A stretch of 64,000 bases of DNA from Alphaproteobacteria bacterium (GTDB taxonomy: Bacteria > Pseudomonadota > Alphaproteobacteria > RF32 > CAG-239). Each line of letters begins with the position of its first letter. Positions within the stretch are counted from its first letter, which is position 1. The stretch covers positions 1-64,000 of the forward strand of contig JAFVWM010000005.1 in the NCBI GenBank assembly GCA_017501665.1, written 5' to 3'. The notes under the pieces were generated by a model. It did not search any database. It was given only the letters and a program-made list of their open reading frames with translations, and was not told the DNA's origin. The position numbers and the translations under genes were made by a program. Of this stretch, positions 16,294 through 23,833 are shown one piece after another.

Positions 16294-17895
16294 TTAATAT
16301 TTTAATTTATATAATTCGGTAGAATTTTTTAATTCTTTTAGAACTTTGTTTCCCAGATACTCCAATTCAAACCCTTCACCATCAAGTATTTGACTGAAGT
16401 CTTTGATTACTACAATCTCATTGTTGTATACATGTTCAAAGATATCTTTAATATAGGTTAACTTGTCATTATCGTCAGAATATAAATCTTTAATTACAGC
16501 TACACAATTTCGTAATACAAGGTTGTCTTCATTATTCTTTTCGATAAAATTATTAATATCTTCAAGATAAGCAACGGCAAAATTAGCGCCCGCTCTCAAC
16601 TTTTCAAAAAGTATTAACGTGATTCCGTCTTTTTCCAAAATATTTCTTCCATTATACATATCCGTTAACTTACCTATAATGGTTCTTATGGTTTCGCTTA
16701 TATTGTTTGCGGTTTTTTCTTGATCACCCGTAAACGAATCTAAGAATTTTAAATCGCTTTTTATACTTACGATGCAGTTTTCTTCTTTTTTATTAATAAT
16801 CGATACATCAATATTTTCTGATTTTTTTTGTTTGCTTTTGATTTTAGGTTCGTCTTTTTTGTTGTGTACTTCAGGATTACGTTGCGTTTCCCATTTATCA
16901 AATGCGCGATTTAACACTTTTGTATAAAGTTTTTGATCATGAATAATCTGGTGCATCAAGAATGCACCGACACCTACCAAATATATTGCAATTTTATTAT
17001 CACTGTAAGAATTTTTTGTTTCATAAAATTCTTCCAAATCGGCATTTTCTCCATCGATGATTTTAAAAGCATCATACAATATCGAATTGGCCTCACTCAT
17101 TGTTAAGTCTCCATATCGTCCTAATTCCAGACATCCGCCAAATATTAAAAATTTTACTCCTAATCTGGAAAATTGCGACTGTAATGCATTTTGAATGTCT
17201 AAATTTGATAATATTTCACTTAAATAATATACAAGATATTGCTTATATTCTATTGATGCCTCCGGATATGAACCTATCTTTAAATCACTTAAATTTGAGT
17301 TTATATTAAAGGCTTTGACCAATAATTTGGCTTTGTCGAAAAATTGTTCTTCATTTATATTTATTTTATCATCTTTATCTTGATTAACAAAAATATACCA
17401 TGGTATATTTTTTACTACCAGCGGAATCGCTATTCCCATAAAAACTATGAAAAAGATAAAAAATAACACTGAGTTATGATTATCTTCACCTATAAATATT
17501 TCTAAAATAGGAAACACCAAACTTACAAATATATTAGCAAATATCAAACTGACAAAAATAAGAGCCAAAAATTTAATTAGAGCTTTTGCCATATTATTTC
17601 GGCTTGAACTGATATATTTAACAGCTTCAAAAGAATCTTTTTGGTAGTCTATGTCCTTTAGACTTTTTTTACGCTTTTTTTTATTTTTGTCAGAACTGAT
17701 ATATTCTTCAGATTCGGTATAACTATTATCGGCAATCTCAAATGTCTCTTTGATTATCTTGACCTTATTTGTAGATGTTTCGTTCTCTTTTGCCAGACTA
17801 TATGCCTCTTGACGTTGTTCGGCAGAAAATCTTTCGATTAATTGCCATCCGTTTCCCGAATCAACATAAACTTCATAATGAGATATTTTTGCCAT
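16294..17895 (-). CDS. Uncharacterised two-helix membrane protein next to rpmE
   Basis: A 533-aa protein not assigned to a named family. Residues 1-65 (ISHYEVYVDSGNGWQLIERF, then a charged helix with NKVKIIKETFE) look like a small conserved N-terminal domain. Two adjacent hydrophobic segments (about 104-128 and 140-163) suggest a membrane hairpin. The long C-terminal part (about 175-533) is predicted helical and soluble, with no catalytic motif that I recognise. It lies downstream of rpmE, beyond a terminator-like hairpin. No signal peptide. Confidence 0.65.
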   Translation of the reverse strand: MAKISHYEVYVDSGNGWQLIERFSAEQRQEAYSLAKENETSTNKVKIIKETFEIADNSYTESEEYISSDKNKKKRKKSLKDIDYQKDSFEAVKYISSSRNNMAKALIKFLALIFVSLIFANIFVSLVFPILEIFIGEDNHNSVLFFIFFIVFMGIAIPLVVKNIPWYIFVNQDKDDKININEEQFFDKAKLLVKAFNINSNLSDLKIGSYPEASIEYKQYLVYYLSEILSNLDIQNALQSQFSRLGVKFLIFGGCLELGRYGDLTMSEANSILYDAFKIIDGENADLEEFYETKNSYSDNKIAIYLVGVGAFLMHQIIHDQKLYTKVLNRAFDKWETQRNPEVHNKKDEPKIKSKQKKSENIDVSIINKKEENCIVSIKSDLKFLDSFTGDQEKTANNISETIRTIIGKLTDMYNGRNILEKDGITLILFEKLRAGANFAVAYLEDINNFIEKNNEDNLVLRNCVAVIKDLYSDDNDKLTYIKDIFEHVYNNEIVVIKDFSQILDGEGFELEYLGNKVLKELKNSTELYKLKY

Positions 17896-17920
17896 AAGTT
17901 TAAACCTTTTAAATACAAAT

Positions 17921-17948
17921 ACCTGCGCTCATAGTAACAAGCGCAGGT
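17921..17948 (-). terminator. Terminator downstream of rpmE
   Basis: An 8-bp GC-rich stem ACCTGCGC/GCGCAGGT with a 12-base loop, followed on the minus strand by ATTTGTATTT. It lies 35 bases beyond the rpmE stop. Confidence 0.7.
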
Positions 17949-17982
17949 TAATAAATCGTAAGTTATTTAAACAATAACTAAA

Positions 17983-18219
17983 TTACTCAGCATCGCCGGT
18001 TTTAATACCAAATGCACCAAACTTGCTTTTAAATTTAGACAATTGACCGCCCGTGTCTACCAAACGACGTACACCTGTCCAAACCGGGTGAGATTTAGGA
18101 TCAACTTCCAAGTTGATTACATCACCGGCCTTGCCCATTGTAGAACGTGTTGTATATTTTTGACCATCTGTCATTACATATGTAATCTCGTGATAATCTG
18201 GGTGAATTCCCTTTTTCAT
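17983..18219 (-). CDS. rpmE: 50S ribosomal protein L31
   Basis: A component of the large ribosomal subunit at the central protuberance. 78 aa. It begins [19 protein letters not shown] and contains [17 protein letters not shown], hallmarks of L31. It lacks the CxxC zinc ribbon, so it is the zinc-independent (C-minus) form, as is usual for alphaproteobacterial rpmE. AGGAG is well placed before the ATG. A terminator follows at 17921-17948. Confidence 0.95.
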   Translation of the reverse strand: MKKGIHPDYHEITYVMTDGQKYTTRSTMGKAGDVINLEVDPKSHPVWTGVRRLVDTGGQLSKFKSKFGAFGIKTGDAE

Positions 18220-18315
18220 CTTATAAAACTCCTAGATTCTTACGTTAAACGCTATAATTTTACGCACTTTATACATTAAGAAATTTAATAAGGCAAGCAT
18301 TATTTAAATATTTTT

Positions 18316-19104
18316 TTAAATTTCTTGCAATTTTACCATATTATTCTTATCAGATTCATTACTAATGTTTATAACCTTAATGCTAAAATTCTTATACCCT
18401 TTTTTAAGCAAGTAGCTTCTTATTTCAACAGCTCTATTAAGACTTGTGCGCTTTTTCTTAAAGCTATCCACTCCGTTATCAAGATTATAGGAGTATATTG
18501 CAATCTTGTTTTGGGGCGTGTTTTTATATTTTGCAACAATTGAATCTATTTTAGCTTTTTGCTCATCATTAAGTTCATAAACATCATTTGCAAAAACTAT
18601 ATAAGAAGTATTATCAGATGTTCTTTTTTTATCTGCTACCAATAATTTGTTTTTTTCTTCTTCAACCACAGGTTTAACGGCGGAAACGCTTTTTTCTATA
18701 ACTTTTTCTTCTTTCGCTGGCTTTGTCTCTTCAGCAGGGTTCTTTTCGAGCGGTTGTACTTCCATTTTTACAGATTTTGGAAGCTCTTTTTTTACAGCCA
18801 CTGTATTTGAAACAGGTTCAAAATCAACAACAACAATGTCATCATCCAAAGGTTTTACCTTTTCGATATTCTTTTTCGGTTTGTGTTTTTTTACCGGTTT
18901 GATAATTTTTTTTTGTTTTTGTATTGCTACCTTATTTATCTTGGTATCAGTTTTTTTCGGTAAGACAGGAAATATTGGTTTTGATACATTTTGGTTTGGG
19001 GTATCCAAATTATCTAAAACGCTTAAATCCACCATAACGTCTTGTGCGTTTGCAATTGAAGCGTATAAAAAAACTCCCAACAAAAATATTTTACAGAAAC
19101 GCAT
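18316..19104 (-). CDS. Exported protein with Lys/Glu-rich linker and OmpA-like C-terminus
   Basis: 262 aa. A signal peptide (about 1-20, ending SIANA) directs export. Residues about 40-160 are a low-complexity, Lys-, Pro- and Glu-rich linker. The C-terminal part (about 168-262: YIVFANDVYELNDEQKAKID, then a segment with FKKKRTSLNRAVEIRSYLLKKG) follows the OmpA/MotB peptidoglycan-binding pattern, in which an Arg near RTSLNRA contacts the cell wall. The consensus is loose, so wall binding is likely but not certain. AGGAGG precedes the ATG. The gene follows the inositol-phosphatase-like gene by 16 bases. Confidence 0.7.
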   Translation of the reverse strand: MRFCKIFLLGVFLYASIANAQDVMVDLSVLDNLDTPNQNVSKPIFPVLPKKTDTKINKVAIQKQKKIIKPVKKHKPKKNIEKVKPLDDDIVVVDFEPVSNTVAVKKELPKSVKMEVQPLEKNPAEETKPAKEEKVIEKSVSAVKPVVEEEKNKLLVADKKRTSDNTSYIVFANDVYELNDEQKAKIDSIVAKYKNTPQNKIAIYSYNLDNGVDSFKKKRTSLNRAVEIRSYLLKKGYKNFSIKVINISNESDKNNMVKLQEI

Positions 19105-19120
19105 TATTTCCTCCTATATA

Positions 19121-19879
19121 TTATTTTACCAAATCAAACAATTTTTTACCTAATTCGGAATTTGATGCAACAATATTACCTCCAGCCAAAACCTTTTCCA
19201 AATCGGCACTTCTGATGTCTTTTTGCTCTTTGGCAAAAATCTGTCCTCCGGCTTCTTTTACCAATAAAATACCGGCTGCGACAGAAGCCGAATCATTATC
19301 AAAAGAAATCACGCCATCTAATTTTCCGGCTGCCAAATTGGCTAAATCAAGACTTACAGCACCAAATTTACGCGTTCCCGCAACATTGGCCGAATAAGAA
19401 TCATCTGCCGAAATCAAAGCTTGAGACAAATCTTTTCTTGCTGATACGCGCATACGTTCATGATTGCGATATCCTTCCTTAAAGGCTCCATTGCCTTTTT
19501 CGGCAAAGTACATATCCGATGTTGCCGGATTGTAGATAACCCCCGCCACAACCTGTCCATCAATAATTTCGGCAATACTAACAGAAAAATGTGGTATGCT
19601 GTGAACAAAATTGAGTTCCCCATCTAAAGCCGAAACCAAAAAATAAGCGCCTTCAAGTGCTTTTTCACCGATAGTAACGACAGGCATCTGAGGACGAGCT
19701 TTTTGTAACTCGGCGCGTAAATTATTTAATGTGCGCTCTATTGCTGCCTTAGTAAACTCGGCATGACCTTTTACCGACGTTTGAAGTTTTTCCAATTCAT
19801 TAAAATCTCTGGCCAAGCCACCGGATACTTTTTTGGCTACAGTCGTCAACATATTAAGATTGGTTGATATATACGACAT
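19121..19879 (-). CDS. Inositol monophosphatase/SuhB-family protein with lost metal ligands
   Basis: 252 aa. The fold is recognisable from LDGELNFVHSIPHFSVSIAE and GVIYNPATSDMYFAEKGNGAF, which match the family motif DPxDGTxNF..G.P.F.VSIA and the region after it. Catalytic residues differ: the DPxDGT motif reads SALDGE (83-88), losing the first aspartate; the GEE motif is not found where expected; WDxAAG reads FDNDSASVAAG. Two of the metal ligands therefore seem absent, and the protein is probably a non-catalytic or changed paralogue. Its ATG overlaps the efp stop (TAATG), showing coupling to efp. Confidence 0.82.
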   Translation of the reverse strand: MSYISTNLNMLTTVAKKVSGGLARDFNELEKLQTSVKGHAEFTKAAIERTLNNLRAELQKARPQMPVVTIGEKALEGAYFLVSALDGELNFVHSIPHFSVSIAEIIDGQVVAGVIYNPATSDMYFAEKGNGAFKEGYRNHERMRVSARKDLSQALISADDSYSANVAGTRKFGAVSLDLANLAAGKLDGVISFDNDSASVAAGILLVKEAGGQIFAKEQKDIRSADLEKVLAGGNIVASNSELGKKLFDLVK

Positions 19880-20442
19880 TATTTTGCTCTTTCAACATAA
19901 GATGCATCAGCGGTTGCAACAACGATTTTATCACCCACACCGACAAAAGGCGGAACACCGATTCTTACACCATTATCCAAAATAGCCGGCTTGTATGATG
20001 AAGAAACAGTCTGTCCTTTGATAACGGGTTCTGTTTCTACAACTTCGCAGATAACTTGTAACGGCAATTCTACTGAAATAGGTTTACCATCGATAACGCT
20101 TACTTTAACATCCATACCATCAGCCAAGAACGGACGGGAATCGCCTAAAATATCTGAAGGCATGGAAAATTGTTCGTAAGTATCACTTTCCATAAAAGTT
20201 AAACCTGTGGCATCTTCATACAAGAATTGACAGTCTTTAGTTTCAACCATAAGTTTTTCGACCATATCTTCGGTACGAAAACGTTCATTGGTTTTTGTAC
20301 CTTCTTCAACAGCCTTCATTTCAACTTGCATAAAAGCACCGCCTTTGCCGGGTTTTACAAAGTTTGTTTTAATAACCGTCCAAGGTTTACCTTTATATTC
20401 GATAACCCAACCGATACGTATTGAACCTGCTTGTTGTTTCAT
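19879..20442 (-). CDS. efp: Elongation factor P
   Basis: Relieves ribosome stalling at proline runs. 187 aa, standard length, with the three beta-barrel domains. The tip loop reads KPGKGGAF, with the lysine that is modified by EpmA-type enzymes in many bacteria. Domain II/III motifs TVSSSYKPAILDNG and GVPPFVGVGDKIVV match the family signature. AGGAG precedes the ATG. The downstream gene overlaps by one base. No epmA or epmB is in the window. Confidence 0.96.
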   Translation of the reverse strand: MKQQAGSIRIGWVIEYKGKPWTVIKTNFVKPGKGGAFMQVEMKAVEEGTKTNERFRTEDMVEKLMVETKDCQFLYEDATGLTFMESDTYEQFSMPSDILGDSRPFLADGMDVKVSVIDGKPISVELPLQVICEVVETEPVIKGQTVSSSYKPAILDNGVRIGVPPFVGVGDKIVVATADASYVERAK

Positions 20443-20524
20443 TATTTTACTCCTATTAAAAAGTTATGAAAGCAATATTATCTAGCAAATTAATATAAAC
20501 TTCTTTTTTTATCAACCAAAATTT

Positions 20525-21016
20525 TTAAAAATTTTCTGCCGATATCATCACGAAATCAACCTTATCTTGTTTTTCTTTATCATTCTTACCATCGCATACC
20601 CATGCCACCGGTATTAAAAATAAATCATTATACCACGAAATAATGTCATCATCTTTGTTTTTGTCATTAGAATAAAAAGCTATAAATTCGGGTTCTAACT
20701 CTCCGGCCAACATAGCTTCGTGGCGACGAGCAGGAATGATAATTCCTAAAGCTTTTTTCTTCAAAGCTTCGCGTAGTGACTTGACCTGAGCCTTTAGAGG
20801 TTTTGAAACATCTATTTCCTTAACTACTCCATCCAAATTACATTCCTTACATTTTTCTAAAGCACTTTCACCTTCAACCAAAACCATTTTTCCGGAAGCA
20901 ATTGCTTCATCAAATTTTGCTTTCGGTAAATCTGATGATAAACAATAGCAACAGATTTCATCATTTTTTACTATTTTATCTTCCTGTTTTTTTATTTGTA
21001 ATATTATTTTTGGCAT
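20525..21016 (-). CDS. Degenerate thiamine-phosphate-synthase-like protein
   Basis: 163 aa, shorter than ThiE (about 210). The pattern of a half-barrel with AKFDEAIASGKMVLVEG, NLDGVV, ALGIIIPARRHEAMLAGELEPEFIAF and IPVAWVCDGKN parallels the ThiE/TenI order: a DGVHLG-like strand, GxSxH-like arginine/histidine, a YVAFG-like strand and the final IPVVAIGGI strand. The phosphate-binding GGI and the DDxxxA pyrimidine motif are missing. It probably kept the fold but not the synthase reaction. It is divergent from the zapA unit. Assignment is by pattern only. Confidence 0.45.
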   Translation of the reverse strand: MPKIILQIKKQEDKIVKNDEICCYCLSSDLPKAKFDEAIASGKMVLVEGESALEKCKECNLDGVVKEIDVSKPLKAQVKSLREALKKKALGIIIPARRHEAMLAGELEPEFIAFYSNDKNKDDDIISWYNDLFLIPVAWVCDGKNDKEKQDKVDFVMISAENF

Positions 21017-21108
21017 AATTTTTTTTATCTCTTGTAAAAGTTGTTCAGATGTTTATTATCTAACATAATAATATTGTAATATTTTTAAAAGTGAAAGAAA
21101 AATCAACA

Positions 21109-21348
21109 ATGAGTAACGAGATTTTTGATTTTAACAACACCCGTGAGGCTTTGAGCCAATTATCAACGGATATGATTGAATTGGAAGCTACTATTAAGAT
21201 TAAACTTAATGAAATTATCGACAGTTCCAAAAACTCTAATGATTTGATAAAAAAAAAGGATGAAATTATAAATAATTTTGCCAAAACTTCCGAAAATGCT
21301 TTGGCCAAAATAGAAAATATTACCAATTATATTGATAAGGTGCTTTAG
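21109..21348 (+). CDS. Small coiled-coil protein upstream of zapA
   Basis: 79 aa, entirely helical and heptad-like (LSQLSTDMIELEATIKIKLNEII...), with no signal peptide. It ends 4 bases before zapA, so the two are co-translated. Small coiled-coil genes in this position are common in alphaproteobacteria and are annotated as DUF4164 or hypothetical. A GTG at 21091 is in frame, but ATG 21109 starts the acidic conserved part. A role with ZapA in Z-ring assembly is inferred only from position. Confidence 0.65.
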   Translation: MSNEIFDFNNTREALSQLSTDMIELEATIKIKLNEIIDSSKNSNDLIKKKDEIINNFAKTSENALAKIENITNYIDKVL

Positions 21349-21352
21349 TATT

Positions 21353-21688
21353 ATGGCTCAAATTACCATTACGATTAACTCCAGAGAATATGCCATTGCC
21401 TGTGAAGACGGGCAAGAACTTCACATTATGCAATTGTCCCGAATACTTGATGAAAAAGCAAAACTTTTGGGTGATGGCGCGAATCAGGTCAGCGAGAGCA
21501 TGCTTCTTGCCATGATCGGTTTGTTGTTAGCCGATGAATTAAATGAATTAAAAAAAGCTGACAAAAATACCTCAAATTCAACAATTGATAATGAATCTCT
21601 CAAGCGAATCGACAATGAGTTATCATCTGTAATAAAAAAATTGAATAATTCGTTGAAAACTCTTGCAAATGAAATAAATATGTTATAA
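21353..21688 (+). CDS. zapA: Cell division protein ZapA
   Basis: A Z-ring-associated protein that bundles FtsZ filaments. 111 aa. The N-terminal domain has QITITINSREYAIACEDGQE followed by LDEKAKLLG, the ZapA globular head. The C-terminal half is a coiled coil (LADELNELKKAD... LKTLANEI). ATG 21353 begins the family-typical MAQITITI; the longer frame from 21332 overlaps the upstream gene. The 6S RNA follows immediately, as in many proteobacteria. Confidence 0.92.
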   Translation: MAQITITINSREYAIACEDGQELHIMQLSRILDEKAKLLGDGANQVSESMLLAMIGLLLADELNELKKADKNTSNSTIDNESLKRIDNELSSVIKKLNNSLKTLANEINML

Positions 21689-21702
21689 GATTTATGTATA
21701 AA

Positions 21703-21868
21703 GTGCATCAGAGACTGCGTAGTACGTAATTTAGCAGGTCTTCCGAGCCAACATTATTTTATAGGGAGCTGTCGCTGAGCAGATCGTGGTCTGTTTATAT
21801 GGCACCCACTTATTGACCCGCGGTTCGTTTCAAGAATGTACTTATACGGCTAAACGGTTTCTGATTAT
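21703..21868 (+). ncRNA. ssrS: 6S RNA (ssrS)
   Basis: 6S RNA binds and sequesters the sigma-70 RNA polymerase holoenzyme by mimicking an open promoter. Support is positional (directly after zapA, as in E. coli and alphaproteobacteria) and structural. The ends pair (ATCAGA at 21707-21712 with TCTGAT at 21860-21865). TTCCGAGCCAACATT and GGGAGCTGTCGCTG on one side, and GGCACCCACTTATTGACCCGCGG on the other, give the long hairpin with a central bubble. The usual neighbour ygfA is absent; a YmdB-type gene follows. Ends are approximate. Confidence 0.78.
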
Positions 21869-21881
21869 TTTATTTAAGTTT

Positions 21882-21909
21882 AACCCCGTTGCTGAAACGG
21901 GGTTTTTTT
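21882..21909 (+). terminator. Terminator after the 6S RNA
   Basis: A perfect stem AACCCCGTT/AACGGGGTT followed by seven T residues. It separates zapA-ssrS from the phosphoesterase gene and argues against starting that gene at the in-frame TTG at 21889. Confidence 0.92.
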
Positions 21910-21936
21910 ATAAATCGTAATTACGGGATAAAAAAA

Positions 21937-22725
21937 TTGAGAATAGTTTATTTGGGCGATATTGTTGCAAAGTCCGGTCGTGAAGCTGTGAAAAGTTCAA
22001 TTTTACAACTGAAAAGAATATATAAATATGATGTTTTGATTGCCAATGTTGATAATGCTGCTCATGGTTTCGGGTGCACACCAAAAGTTTGCAATCAACT
22101 TTTTGATGCCGGTGTTAGCGCTTTGGTTACCGGTGACCATGTATGGAATCAAAAAGACATTTATCCATATTTAAATGAATGTAAACGAATTATCCGACCA
22201 CTTAACTATTCGGACAATTTAGCAGGTGTCGGCGCCAGAGTTATCCCTGTTGATTCGGGTAAAAAGATTCTTGTGGCAGAAGTTGTCGGTCGCGTATTTA
22301 TGGAAACCGTCGACTGTCCTCTTCAGGCTCTTGAAAAGTTATTAAAAGACTATCAGCTTGGTAAAAATATCGATGCAATATTTGTGGATATTCATGCCGA
22401 AGCTACGGCCGAAAAACAATCTTTTGCCTATTATTTTGATGGTAAAGTTTCTGCCGTTATCGGTTCTCACACTCATGTTCCGACATCTGATGAAAGAATC
22501 CTCCCCAATGGCACGGCATATCAAACAGATGCCGGTATGTGCGGTGATTACAATAGCGTTATAGGCTTTGATATAAAAGCACCTATTGAAAGATTAAAAG
22601 ACAAATTTTCACCTCACAGATTGGAACCGGCCACAGCAAAAGGTACTGTTTGCGGAACTTTTATCGAAACTGATGATAAAACAGGATTGGCTGTTTGCAT
22701 AGAAGCGATAAAAATTACTCTATAA
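21937..22725 (+). CDS. YmdB-family metallophosphoesterase (TIGR00282)
   Basis: 262 aa. This family includes cyclic-nucleotide phosphodiesterases that affect sporulation, biofilm or RNA turnover in other bacteria. Metal-binding motifs are in order: YLGDIV with the first aspartate, NVDNAAHGFG (usually NGEN, here with Asp for Glu), TGDHVWNQ, IFVDIHAEATAEK, GSHTHVPTSDERILPNGTAYQTDAGMCGDYNSVIG. TTG 21937 is chosen because GGGAT lies 8 bases upstream and the protein begins KLRIVYLGD as the family does. It converges on the DnaJ-like gene with an 11-base overlap. Confidence 0.9.
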   Translation: MRIVYLGDIVAKSGREAVKSSILQLKRIYKYDVLIANVDNAAHGFGCTPKVCNQLFDAGVSALVTGDHVWNQKDIYPYLNECKRIIRPLNYSDNLAGVGARVIPVDSGKKILVAEVVGRVFMETVDCPLQALEKLLKDYQLGKNIDAIFVDIHAEATAEKQSFAYYFDGKVSAVIGSHTHVPTSDERILPNGTAYQTDAGMCGDYNSVIGFDIKAPIERLKDKFSPHRLEPATAKGTVCGTFIETDDKTGLAVCIEAIKITL

Positions 22726-23833
22726 TTGAACTACCATAAGGTATCTCATTTCCTATGCCCTGTTTTATAAGGTTGTGATAAACAAAACCCATTTCCCCAT
22801 TATCAATCATAACTCTTGCCCATATTTTGTCAGGAGTAATGCCCGTTAGGCGAACGGTTGTACCTTTTTCAATATTTTTGATTACATCAAATTCATCTGC
22901 CGGACCATACATTATTTTAGTATTTTCGGTTATGTGATACAATTGTGCAGAATCTGTTTTGTTTACCGGTATACTTATTACTTTTCCTACCACCACATCA
23001 TCAGTACTTTGACCATATCCGGTATTTACCGTCTGATAGTAATTTATATTATCATTTTTGGCGAAAATATTCCATATTTGAGTATCGGAAATTACACTGC
23101 CAAATAGTGTGAATAATATTACCAAAGGAACTATACATTGGCTCAATTTCAATTTGTTTTCGTTCCATTTTTTTGGAGGCAACACTTTTACGTTAAAAGA
23201 TGATATAAATTCATCTATAAGTTTTTTATCTTGTTCAGAAAGCATGGACTTTGCCTTTATGGCACATCTTGTTGATGGGACATATTGTGATTTTTTGGCA
23301 TAAGCAACCATATTATGAAGCATGATTTTTAGTGTTTCATTTTTTGAAACAGGATTATTAAAATTGTCGACAATGGCTTTAATATTTAAAAACATCCCTT
23401 TGGGATGCCACCAGCCTAAAATCCAATTAATTGCAGCAACTTTGGCATTTAATTTTATTGCACTAGTGTATGTGGAAATTTTATATTTTTGCTGGCGTTT
23501 ATAATTGCTTATTTTTGAAATTACTTCTGTCAAATCAACAACGGCAATATCTACACCTTCATTACCTTCAGAATAGGGAATCATTGTATCAATATCAGGG
23601 TAATTATCTTTGTTATAGACCAAAGATAAAATATCATAAGTAAGACGACTTTGATGATTCCCGAGTACGTCATATGCTCTAGATAATTTTTGAAAAATAT
23701 CTGTTGCATTCTCTGCCGAATTGCTGTCAGGATGCCATACTTTTGCTAAATCTCGATAAGAATGCTTAATGACTTCAAAATCAGCTTCTGTTGATACTTG
23801 CAAAATTTCATAGTAACCTAATGCATCTTTCAT
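22715..23833 (-). CDS. DnaJ-domain membrane protein with C-terminal SH3-like domain
   Basis: 372 aa. A J-domain opens the protein (YYEILQVSTEADFEVIKHSYRDLAKVWHPD, with HPD at 34-36 intact), so it can stimulate a DnaK-type chaperone. A middle helical region follows, then one transmembrane segment at about 233-250. The C-terminal 100 residues read like a bacterial SH3 domain (TKIMYGPADEFDVIKNIEKGTTVRL...WARVMIDNGEMGFVYHNLI), probably in the periplasm. Its ATG touches the stop of the FliK-like gene, so it is the last gene of the fliF operon. A flagellar role is suggested by position only. Confidence 0.8.
   Translation of the reverse strand: MKDALGYYEILQVSTEADFEVIKHSYRDLAKVWHPDSNSAENATDIFQKLSRAYDVLGNHQSRLTYDILSLVYNKDNYPDIDTMIPYSEGNEGVDIAVVDLTEVISKISNYKRQQKYKISTYTSAIKLNAKVAAINWILGWWHPKGMFLNIKAIVDNFNNPVSKNETLKIMLHNMVAYAKKSQYVPSTRCAIKAKSMLSEQDKKLIDEFISSFNVKVLPPKKWNENKLKLSQCIVPLVILFTLFGSVISDTQIWNIFAKNDNINYYQTVNTGYGQSTDDVVVGKVISIPVNKTDSAQLYHITENTKIMYGPADEFDVIKNIEKGTTVRLTGITPDKIWARVMIDNGEMGFVYHNLIKQGIGNEIPYGSSIIE

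Noticed and set aside
18647..19153. 168-codon plus-strand frame opposite the OmpA-like gene
   Set aside because: Antisense to a signal-peptide protein with good ribosome-binding site; Phe/Ser-rich composition typical of a shadow frame.
21811..21826. TGGCAC as a possible sigma-54 promoter
   Set aside because: No GC ten bases after the GG, and it lies within the 6S RNA.
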